A stretch of DNA of 8,141 bases, taken from assembly GCA_964654015.1 (NCBI GenBank), contig CAZZHQ010000108.1, forward strand, positions 1 to 8,141, in the 5' to 3' direction. Below, piece by piece: positions 1 to 6,396 of this stretch. The notes under the pieces were generated by a model. That model saw only the letters and a list, made by a program, of their open reading frames with translations. It did no database searches and was not told the origin of the DNA. This stretch comes from JAUUZT01 sp964654015. GTDB taxonomy: Bacteria > Chloroflexota > Dehalococcoidia > GIF9 > AB-539-J10. The position numbers were made by a program, and so were the translations under genes. Position 1 is the stretch's first letter; each line of letters begins with the position of its first letter.

Positions 1-587
1 GCAATACCTTGAGCGGCTGCTCCGAGCCTCCCGGCAGCCTGATGCTCAGGTTGGGGATGAGGCGGGAAAGCCAGGAGTGGTGAGTCGGTAGTGCATAAGT
101 GCCTAAGTTATTCATATTTTGGTTCATCCTCTTTGCTAATTCGACCTGGGTCATAGGCTTGAGACGCATGATATCCCCGGTCGAAAGATAATCCCTTTGT
201 TCCATGGCAATAGTTTCCAGGAGACGATGGGTGAGAGCATTGCGCGAGTTGACCCGACGAAGTTGATGTAAGAAAGGTTTTTTCGACAGTGCCATTGGCG
301 AAACGGCACCACAGATCCTCGTCCATCCCATAGTGCTGCTGAAAGTAAGGATGGCAATATCGTATCCCGAATTCGTCATGCCCTCGCTTTACGTACTCTC
401 CGATCACACGGTCCTTTCTTGCTGGACGGCGCAAAGCCGGGTGAAGTTTTGAGAGGTTCTCTTTCCACACGCACCCGTGTTGGAGCCATTGCTCCAGAAG
501 GGGATGACTCTCTACCTGTTCCACAAACGTGAAATACCTCCAGAGTGGCCACTCCAGCAATTGCGCAAATATAATTCTCCCGATCAA
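1..587 (-). pseudogene. Sigma-54 (RpoN)-like factor, frameshifted and cut by the window edge
   Basis: Sigma-54 directs RNA polymerase to -24/-12 promoters and needs enhancer-binding ATPases. Two minus-strand frames together resemble it. The first (587 down to about 284) has a region I-like segment, LLEWPLWRYFTFVEQVESHP followed by LLEQ, comparable to the LLQLSTLELQQEI...NPLLE pattern of RpoN. Near a run of six T (278-283; A on the coding strand) the similarity moves to another frame, which stays open to base 2. That frame reads RLLETIAMEQRDYL, then LKPMTQVELAKRM, then HHSWLSRLIPNLSIRLPGG, matching the RpoN core-binding and helix-turn-helix region (VEQQ.AFF, MKPM.LADIAQ, HESTISR...SPRG). Removing one base from the homopolymer joins the frames as VEKPFLHQLRRVNSRNALTH. 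The shown start is TTG at 587; a Shine-Dalgarno site further upstream points at ATC (624-626). The RpoN box would lie beyond the window. A real frameshift, slippage or a sequence error are all possible. Homology is judged by eye. Confidence 0.55.
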
Positions 588-680
588 CTTTCCCTCTCCC
601 CCTATGTTTTCAAATTGCTTGTTGATTAGTTATTTCTCCTTACTTTTCTGACAAACTTTCAATTCAAAATTGTTATACCC

Positions 681-2237
681 TCAAATGTTCTTCTTCTTCT
701 TCTTCTTCTTCTGCAAAAACTCCTCCTCGAACAGGCCACCGATGCGTTCCATTTCACCTGGGGCAACATGCACGGGGTTGCCGCTAAGGATACCGACGAC
801 ATCACGGAAAGGTTTGCCAATATGCATCCCCTTACCGTCAATGGTAAACTCGCGGATATCCTTGTCGTGCATAGAGCCGCGCATCTTGAGCACCGTCATC
901 CCCCGGCGCATTTCCCCATACATTTCTATATATCTCAGCAGGATAATAGAATCGGTAATGGTGGAGATATGCTCCTCGGTGATTGATGCTCCGCCCATTA
1001 GAGTGGGCGTGGCGGCAGTGAAAAGCCCGGCAATCTCCTCATGCTTGATGAAGGAAGTCAGACTGATGACGAATTCACGGAAACCCTTGATGGTTGAGAC
1101 GCGTTCCAGCGCTGAGAGGCTGTCCACAGCCAGACGATTGGGTTTGAACTTGTCAATCTCTGCCCTAATCTTAATGAGGTGGTCTTCCAGCCCGGCGGTC
1201 TCCGGGTACTCGCAGACCACCTTGAGCTTCCCCTCCTTTTCCATCCGTTCAAAATCCATTCCCCAACCGCTGGCATTGCGAAAGAGCTGCTCCCGGCTTT
1301 CCTCAAAGGCAAGCAACAGGCACCTCTCGCCATTGCTCGTCCCTCCAGCGATGAACTCGGTTGCCATGAGCGTCTTTCCATTGCCGGTGGCACCGGATAC
1401 CAGAATGATTGAATCACGGAAGAACCCGCCGCCGCACATCTTATCCAGTTCCTGGCTTCCCGAAGTGATGCGGATATCGGATGACTTCTGCTTCAGTTCA
1501 ATGGCAGAGAGTGGAATCACAATGATGCCCTGCCCTGGTATGATAGTAAAAGGATATTCTCCCTTCTGGTGAAAGGTGCCGCGGAACTTGAGGATTTCCA
1601 TCGTCCGGCGACGCTTCTCCTGGTCCAGAACGTTGCGCAGGATGATAACATTGTCGGCGACAAACTCCTCGACACCATAACGGGCGATAGCACCGTATTC
1701 TTCGGCCCGCTCTGCGGTTATAATCGCGGTGATGTCCATTTTCTTCAACGCCGCGGCAATCCGGAAGAGCTCATGGCGTACGATGGCGCTATCGGCAAAC
1801 TGGGCAAAAATAGCACCCAGAGAATCCATGGCGACACGCTCGGCGCCGACCTTGTGGACGGCATTCTCGATACGAGCCAGGAGGGCACCTAAATCGTATT
1901 CCCCGGCCACAACAGGCTGGTCTCCCAGTTCGGGAGAGGCATCGACAAAGGCGAATTTGCCCTCGGTTTCCCATCTCTCGATGTCCCAGCTAAGGCCCTT
2001 CACATTCCGGCGGATGTCAGCCGGCGATTCTTCAAAGGTGACAAACACGCCGCTTTGGTTCGCTTTCATTATGCCCTCAGCCAGGAATTGGGTAGCCAGG
2101 ACCGTCTTGGCGCTCCCAGAGGTACCGGCAACCAGGGTGGTGCGGCCCTTCGGCAAACCACCGCTGGCCAGGAAATCAAAGCCCGGAATGTAAGTTTCCA
2201 GCTTGGTCATTTGCGACATTTCTTTCTTGGCACTCAT
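681..2237 (-). CDS. kaiC: KaiC-family circadian clock ATPase/autokinase
   Basis: KaiC is a hexameric double-domain RecA-fold ATPase; its CII half autophosphorylates and its CI half sets timing and binds KaiB. This 518-residue protein has the full length. CI (about 10-245) has a P-loop GTSGSAKT (38-45), paired glutamates E69-E70 and a Walker B region VAMDSL. CII (about 250-490) has P-loop GATGNGKT (282-289), E312-E313 and LAVDSL. The block SITEEHISTITDSIILL keeps T420, S425 and T426, matching Synechococcus T426, S431 and T432, so autophosphorylation is expected. The last P-loop glycine of CI is Ala43 (GCC), which may be a subfamily trait. The tail ends in seven AAG lysine codons (residues 510-516) then Asn-Ile. 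The start overlaps the kaiB stop as ATGA and is preceded by AAGGAGG. No kaiA is present in the window; the tail after the conserved SGNP is of ordinary length but unlike the cyanobacterial KaiA-binding end. Confidence 0.96.
   Translation of the reverse strand: MSAKKEMSQMTKLETYIPGFDFLASGGLPKGRTTLVAGTSGSAKTVLATQFLAEGIMKANQSGVFVTFEESPADIRRNVKGLSWDIERWETEGKFAFVDASPELGDQPVVAGEYDLGALLARIENAVHKVGAERVAMDSLGAIFAQFADSAIVRHELFRIAAALKKMDITAIITAERAEEYGAIARYGVEEFVADNVIILRNVLDQEKRRRTMEILKFRGTFHQKGEYPFTIIPGQGIIVIPLSAIELKQKSSDIRITSGSQELDKMCGGGFFRDSIILVSGATGNGKTLMATEFIAGGTSNGERCLLLAFEESREQLFRNASGWGMDFERMEKEGKLKVVCEYPETAGLEDHLIKIRAEIDKFKPNRLAVDSLSALERVSTIKGFREFVISLTSFIKHEEIAGLFTAATPTLMGGASITEEHISTITDSIILLRYIEMYGEMRRGMTVLKMRGSMHDKDIREFTIDGKGMHIGKPFRDVVGILSGNPVHVAPGEMERIGGLFEEEFLQKKKKKKKNI
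688..720 (-). repeat. TTC/GAA trinucleotide tract, copy 1, in the 3' end of kaiC
   Basis: Eight TTC units (688-711) are followed by TGCAAAAAC (712-720). On the coding strand the frame reads AAG, giving the poly-lysine tail of KaiC. The 28 bases 693-720 are identical to 3236-3263, where the frame reads GAA. Confidence 0.9.
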
Positions 2238-2545
2238 TGCTTGTTTCCTCCTTGATTTTTGGATGTGGCTGTGTAAGGCTGTATATCCAACCCCAGCAGC
2301 ACCTTATCGGTCTCAGACAGGTCGCCGATGATTCGGCGCAGAGGTCGCGGCAGCTCCTTGGTCAGGGTCGGTGTCGCCAGGATTTTCTCGTCCTCAGCCA
2401 GTTGCGGTCGTTCCAGAACATCGATGATAGCCAGCTGGTATTGCCCTTGCAGTTCCTCATTACAAATACGGCGCATATTGGCAATGGCACGCTCAGATTT
2501 TGGCGTGTGACCGGTGATATACAGCTTCAGCATAAACTTATTCAT
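2234..2545 (-). CDS. kaiB: KaiB circadian clock protein
   Basis: KaiB is a small fold-switching protein that docks on the CI ring of KaiC and, in cyanobacteria, sequesters KaiA and turns KaiC towards dephosphorylation. The 103-residue product matches the family along its length: LKLYITGHTPKSERAI (6-21), VLERPQLAEDEKILATPTL (43-61), then RRIIGDLS (70-77) and KVLLGLD (81-87). It lacks the N-terminal sensor or kinase fusions seen in SasA. The tail (88-103) is short and polar. The start is the ATG at 2545, preceded by AAAGGAG at good spacing; an internal Met5 is a weaker alternative. It overlaps the upstream REC-PAS gene by 8 bases and shares ATGA with kaiC, so KaiB and KaiC are probably made in coupled fashion. 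Identity is secure; whether it supports a true clock or an hourglass-type timer without KaiA cannot be read from sequence. Confidence 0.96.
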   Translation of the reverse strand: MNKFMLKLYITGHTPKSERAIANMRRICNEELQGQYQLAIIDVLERPQLAEDEKILATPTLTKELPRPLRRIIGDLSETDKVLLGLDIQPYTATSKNQGGNKQ

Positions 2546-3821
2546 CGTTCCTCTCCTTTACCGGTGTATTGTTCATCTTCACTGCTGTGGCCGTCGAGGA
2601 ATAGGCGCGGTAGAATGACGCTAGATAACCCATAAGTTCGAGCACCATCAGTCGCCCTTCCTCGACATAGGCTTGAAACTTTTCAGATGTGACCCCCTTA
2701 CCCTTTCTTTTCATGGTTATGCTGTGAATTTCTACTACATCGCGCGGCCCCGTCTTAAGGAAGCCCATTTGATCAGCGATAGAGCGAAGCTCTCCTGAAA
2801 TATTATGCTTCACCTTATATGCTCGCTGCTCCAGGGCCAGGTCCAATAGCCCCCCGTAGCGCTGAGCCAATTCGTTAAACATGTCCGGCACGCTCTCACT
2901 CAACGGCACCACGCCAAAAAATTGCGCCGTAATAGTGGTTTGAGCAGAAGTGGAAAGCTGCTCCAGAGAGCGCAGCTCCCGCTCCAGTTGCTCTATCCGC
3001 TCTACTTTGGCCCGTGCCTCCGCTTCCTGTGCCTGCCTTATATCCGAAATATCCTTTGCCCCAGCCACAACACCAGTGATATTGCCATAGCCATCGGTGA
3101 GCACACTGGCATTGAAGGACATCGGAATTCTGCGCCCGTCTTTTGCTTTATAGGTCAATTCAACGTTACGGATTTCCCTATGTTCACCTGTTTTGGACTT
3201 ATCCACGTGTTTGAAAAACTGGAAAAATTGCTTCGCTTCTTCTTCTTCTTCTTCTGCAAAAACCACACTAATAGGCTGCCCCACAAGTTCTTCTTCGGTG
3301 TAACCCAACAGATTAGAGGTTTCGGGATTGATGGTCTTTATCTTTGCTTCGGTGTCTACGACAATGAGAGTGTCTAAGAAATTTTTGATGATGCTTTCGG
3401 TGTAGTTCTTAGCTTCAAGTAATTCTGCACTTAACTGTTCCCGCTCGATGGCATAGGACAAGCTCCGTACCAGGACCTCGCCATCTATATGTCCCTTGAC
3501 CAGATAATCCTGAGCCCCGCGGGCAATTGCCTCGATTCCCAACGCTTCGTCACGCAGACCAGTCAGCACCACAACAGGCACGCCTGCGTCTTGCTCCTGA
3601 ATCTTCATCAGCCCATCAAGACCTTGACTATCAGGTAAGCCCAAGTCAGTCAAAACTATATTAATGTCTCCTGAAGCCAAGCGCTCTATCGCCTGGGCTA
3701 GTCGGTCAACCCATTCGAGTTTAAAATTAGACCTCCCAGCTTCGAGCAGCATCTCGCGTATCAGCCGGGCATCCCCCGGGTTGTCCTCAATCAGCAGAAC
3801 TCTAATCGGTTTACTACTCAT
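2538..3821 (-). CDS. REC-PAS response regulator with unrecognised C-terminal helical module
   Basis: A 427-residue signalling protein. The receiver domain (about 5-128) shows the acidic pair E11-D12, phosphoacceptor D59 in VLTDLGLP, T87 and K109. A PAS domain follows (about 140-262), ending in the usual AGAKDISDIRQAQ. A short coiled coil (about 262-292, ERIEQLERELRSLEQLS) leads to a module at about 298-408 with QRYGGLLDLALEQRAYKVKH and YVEEGRLMVLELMGYLASFYR. That module has no H-box, N-box or G-box, so this is not a hybrid kinase, and it is not GGDEF, EAL, PP2C or HTH as far as I can see. The PAS carries six consecutive GAA glutamate codons (190-195) within a repeat shared with kaiC. It starts 5 bases after the upstream regulator with AGGAG before the ATG, and overlaps kaiB by 8 bases. 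It may be the link between the phosphorelay and KaiBC (inference). Confidence 0.85.
   Translation of the reverse strand: MSSKPIRVLLIEDNPGDARLIREMLLEAGRSNFKLEWVDRLAQAIERLASGDINIVLTDLGLPDSQGLDGLMKIQEQDAGVPVVVLTGLRDEALGIEAIARGAQDYLVKGHIDGEVLVRSLSYAIEREQLSAELLEAKNYTESIIKNFLDTLIVVDTEAKIKTINPETSNLLGYTEEELVGQPISVVFAEEEEEEAKQFFQFFKHVDKSKTGEHREIRNVELTYKAKDGRRIPMSFNASVLTDGYGNITGVVAGAKDISDIRQAQEAEARAKVERIEQLERELRSLEQLSTSAQTTITAQFFGVVPLSESVPDMFNELAQRYGGLLDLALEQRAYKVKHNISGELRSIADQMGFLKTGPRDVVEIHSITMKRKGKGVTSEKFQAYVEEGRLMVLELMGYLASFYRAYSSTATAVKMNNTPVKERNDE
3236..3263 (-). repeat. TTC/GAA trinucleotide tract, copy 2, inside the PAS-coding region
   Basis: One C, six TTC units (3237-3254) and TGCAAAAAC (3255-3263). 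It is identical over 28 bases to 693-720 in kaiC, in the same orientation. Here the frame is GTT TTT GCA then six GAA, giving Val-Phe-Ala and six glutamates. Confidence 0.9.
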
Positions 3822-3826
3822 ATCTC

Positions 3827-4270
3827 CTACTTCGGCGGTAGTTTCACGATGCTGAACCAGAAATTCTCGATGGCTTTCGCTACCTCAATGAATTGCTCCA
3901 GGTCAACCGGCTTGTTGATGTAACAGTTCGCGTGCAGGTCGTAGGTTCTAAAAATGTCCTGTTCGTCAACTGAGGTGGTCAAAATCACTACCGGAATCAA
4001 TTTCAGGTCAGGAGACTCCTTAATTTCCGCTAACACCTCACGCCCGTCCTTTTTCGGCAAGTTCAGGTCAAGCAGGATGAGGTCGGGGCGAGCCTCGTCA
4101 GCATATTTGCCTTCTTTATGCAGGAAGGCCATGGCCTCCACGCCATCTCCAACCACACTCATGTTGTTGTACACCTTGGCCTCTTTGAGGGCTTCCCGAG
4201 TTAAGCGTACGTCGCCAGGGTTGTCCTCTACCAGTAAAATCTCAATAATCTGTGCGGTCTGTCTACTCAT
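3827..4270 (-). CDS. Rcp1-type single-domain response regulator
   Basis: A 147-residue stand-alone receiver that should take phosphate from the adjacent kinase. Visible residues are E15-D16 in LLVEDNPGD, phosphoacceptor D68 in LILLDLNLPKKDG, the T98-T99 pair in VVILTTS and K120 in INKP. The C-terminal ENFWFSIVKLP resembles the FW...V.LP end typical of Rcp1 regulators, which pair with phytochrome-like kinases and dimerise. There is no output domain, so it probably works by protein contact or as a phosphorelay step. The start ATG at 4270 is preceded by AAAGGAG and lies 8 bases inside the end of the kinase gene, a strong sign of a cognate pair. Its EDNPGD receiver type matches that of the downstream REC-PAS protein, so the two may share a phosphodonor. 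Confidence 0.92.
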   Translation of the reverse strand: MSRQTAQIIEILLVEDNPGDVRLTREALKEAKVYNNMSVVGDGVEAMAFLHKEGKYADEARPDLILLDLNLPKKDGREVLAEIKESPDLKLIPVVILTTSVDEQDIFRTYDLHANCYINKPVDLEQFIEVAKAIENFWFSIVKLPPK

Positions 4271-5702
4271 GGTTGTTATCTCCTTTCATTGGGATTGTGA
4301 AGTAAAACGTTGAACCCTTACCCACCTCTGACTCGATCCAGATTCGCCCACCGTGGAGTTCCACAACCCGCTTGCAGAGCGCGAGGCCGATGCCAGTGCC
4401 AGAATACTCTTCTTTACTGTGGAGCCGCTGAAAGATGGCGAAGAGGCGGTCGTGATACTGGGGGTCGATGCCAATGCCGTTATCGCGAACTGAAAAGAGC
4501 CATTCTTTCCCCTTTCCTTCGGCCGCAATGTGAATGCGAGGCGGCTCCTCGCTGTGGAACTTGATACCGTTGCTGATGAGGTTCTGGAACACCTGAGAAA
4601 GCAGCGAGGTGTCAGCAACTACGGTTGGTAACGGGTCGTGGGTGACCGCTGCTCCACTCTCCTCAATTGCCGTCTGTAGATTGGTGACAGCGTCGGCAAG
4701 GACGGCATTGCAATCAGTCGGCTCGAAAACTTTGTCCTCCTTGCCGACCCGAGAATATGCCAGCAGAGCATTAATCATTGTTTGCATCCTGGACACCCCG
4801 TCAACGATATACCCGACAAACTCGTCCGCATCGGTATCCAGCTTGCCTTTGTAGCGCTTATCCAGTAACTGCGTGTAGCTAGAGATCATCCGTAGCGGTT
4901 CCTGCAGGTCATGTGACGCAACATAAGCAAAGTGCTCCAGCTCCTTATTGGAGTGCTCCAGTTTTTCTTCAATATGCCTCTGCTCCGTGATATCTCGCGC
5001 TGCTGCGAATAACCCGATAACGTTACCAGCCTCATCGCGATAAACGGCGGCGTTGTATAAAACCGGGGTAACACGTCCGTCCCGATGCCGAATTTCCAGT
5101 GGATAGTCCTTCACTAAGCCTCTTTGCAACGCCTCTTGATACCCAGCTCGAGACTTCTCAGGTTCAGTGAAATAGTCAGCAAATTCTGTGCCGATGAGTT
5201 CTTCCCGGGAGTAACCGGTAGCCGTCTCCGTGGCGTTATTCACATCAGTTATCTTACCCTCTGGGGAGATAGTCACGAGTGTGTCAAGGCTGGCCTCAAT
5301 CAGGCTTCTAGTATAGGCACCGGTGCGCTCCAGTTCCTGGGTGGTAGCCTCAAGCTCCTCACTTGTGGATTGTAGCTCCTCGTAGTTGGCTTCTAATTCC
5401 TCATGAGAGACCTGAATTTCCTGCTCGCGCTGGCGAACCACCGCTAGCAACGCATGAGCGTGCTCCGTCGCGCTGTAGAATCGCGTGGCATGGTCGAAGC
5501 GCTGATGTTCAGCCAATCGCCGCCACTCAGCGCGCCTCTGGGCACTCTCTTCCCACCCGATATAATTGACGTCTCCCAACCCCCGGGCGAAACCACTGTG
5601 CCGGACGTTTCGTGCACCCTTGGCAGAGATCCTCTTTAAGATGATATCGCCGGTCGTCGTGGGGCGAGTCTTCAGGTTTTGAAGTGTCTTAACCTTATGC
5701 AT
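4263..5702 (-). CDS. PAS-domain sensor histidine kinase, Cph1-like catalytic core
   Basis: A 479-residue kinase with no membrane segment, so cytoplasmic. Residues 1-90 match nothing I recognise. Residues 98-127 form four glutamate-rich heptads of the type xEELxxx. A PAS domain spans about 131-240 and ends in ARDITEQR. The dimerisation domain has phosphoacceptor H264 in ASHDLQEPLRMISSY, and the ATP-binding domain has N374 in NLISNGIKF, DNGIGID (407-413), LFAIFQRLH and GTGIGLALCKR (435-445). The SHDLQEPL H-box is the type found in cyanobacterial phytochromes such as Cph1, but GAF and PHY domains are absent, so light sensing by bilin is not expected. The ATG at 5702 follows AGGAGG at ideal spacing. 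It sits 33 bases after cheB and overlaps its likely partner regulator by 8 bases. The coil plus PAS resembles the part following CheB-CheR in fused CheB/CheR/PAS proteins. Confidence 0.92.
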   Translation of the reverse strand: MHKVKTLQNLKTRPTTTGDIILKRISAKGARNVRHSGFARGLGDVNYIGWEESAQRRAEWRRLAEHQRFDHATRFYSATEHAHALLAVVRQREQEIQVSHEELEANYEELQSTSEELEATTQELERTGAYTRSLIEASLDTLVTISPEGKITDVNNATETATGYSREELIGTEFADYFTEPEKSRAGYQEALQRGLVKDYPLEIRHRDGRVTPVLYNAAVYRDEAGNVIGLFAAARDITEQRHIEEKLEHSNKELEHFAYVASHDLQEPLRMISSYTQLLDKRYKGKLDTDADEFVGYIVDGVSRMQTMINALLAYSRVGKEDKVFEPTDCNAVLADAVTNLQTAIEESGAAVTHDPLPTVVADTSLLSQVFQNLISNGIKFHSEEPPRIHIAAEGKGKEWLFSVRDNGIGIDPQYHDRLFAIFQRLHSKEEYSGTGIGLALCKRVVELHGGRIWIESEVGKGSTFYFTIPMKGDNNHE

Positions 5703-5735
5703 GGTAAACCTCCTGCCTTGATTATTGCTGGTTCA

Positions 5736-6392
5736 TTATTGTCCAATGGTTCCCTCCATCCCCATGTCGCCGTGCTCACTTATCTCTGTGTTCTGTATCA
5801 GGGTCATAATCTGTCCGGGGATCTGCTCCACAGGTAGGACGTAATCAATCGCGCCTGCGTCGATAGCTGCCTTGGGCATGGCAAACTGACGCGAAGTTGC
5901 CCTATCTTGGGCGATAGTTGTCCCCCCATTTGCCTTGATTATCTGGCAACCGTGGGCACCATCGCGCCCGGTGCCTGTCAGAACAACGCCGATAACATCG
6001 GGCCCGAAGGCCTGGGCTGCCGAGGCAAACAACACGTCTATAGATGGGCGTACGTAATTCTCTTTTTCTTCCGAACTAAGGGTGAGGCGTCCATTCCCCA
6101 CACGGAGGTGTTGCCCTGGTACAGCCACGTAGACTACTCCGGTCTTGACGAGCAACCCGTCCTCGGCCAGGCACACCTGCATCCGGCAGTACTTAGCTAG
6201 ATACTCGGGCAAGCGAGTCTGTGAGTCTGGCCGCAGATGCTGAACGACCAGTGTTGCCGCCGGCAGATCGGCCGGCAACTGGGATAACACCTGCCTTATG
6301 GCATCGATGCCCCCTGCCGATGCGCCAAAGACAATAACCTTCTGAGTCTTCTTTACTTGCCGCTCCGTCATAGATGAAACTACGCTCCCCAT
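5736..6392 (-). CDS. cheB: CheB-type protein-glutamate methylesterase, receiver-less
   Basis: CheB removes methyl groups from glutamates (and deamidates glutamine) on signalling proteins, opposing CheR. With the start used here the protein has 218 residues and is only the catalytic domain. The expected triad is visible: Ser25 in FGASAGG, His52 in VVQHLRP and Asp144 in GTGRDGAHG. VAVPGQHL and RPSIDVLFASAA are further family blocks. No N-terminal receiver domain is present, so it is not controlled by CheA phosphorylation as in classical chemotaxis. The frame is open up to an ATG at 6512, which would overlap cheR by 116 bases and add residues unlike CheB; I prefer ATG 6392, 4 bases after the cheR stop with AGGA nearby, and ATG 6371 is also possible. 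It is the second gene of the operon, between its methyltransferase partner and a histidine kinase. Confidence 0.92.
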   Translation of the reverse strand: MGSVVSSMTERQVKKTQKVIVFGASAGGIDAIRQVLSQLPADLPAATLVVQHLRPDSQTRLPEYLAKYCRMQVCLAEDGLLVKTGVVYVAVPGQHLRVGNGRLTLSSEEKENYVRPSIDVLFASAAQAFGPDVIGVVLTGTGRDGAHGCQIIKANGGTTIAQDRATSRQFAMPKAAIDAGAIDYVLPVEQIPGQIMTLIQNTEISEHGDMGMEGTIGQ

Positions 6393-6396
6393 CTTC

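Noticed and set aside
2..91. Plus-strand open tail of 29 codons that could be the end of a gene entering from the left
   Set aside because: The opposite strand here continues the sigma-54-like frame with HHSWLSRLIPNLSIRLPGG, which explains the openness better.
108..587. A complete 159-residue minus-strand protein ending at 108
   Set aside because: Its second half (after VEKT) is low in family resemblance, while the neighbouring frame carries the RpoN-like continuation. I treat the stop at 108 as a result of the frameshift.
660..672. Terminator after kaiC at CAATT-CAA-AATTG
   Set aside because: The stem is five A/T-rich pairs with no following T run, so it should not stop transcription.
670..1572. 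Long plus-strand open frame of 300 codons opposite kaiC
   Set aside because: It is the antisense shadow of kaiC, which is certain from its motifs. The plus frame has no recognisable domain and begins inside the TTC tract.
4263..5702. Phytochrome photoreceptor
   Set aside because: The kinase core is Cph1-like, but there are no GAF or PHY domains and no chromophore-binding cysteine region; only a PAS and a coil are present.
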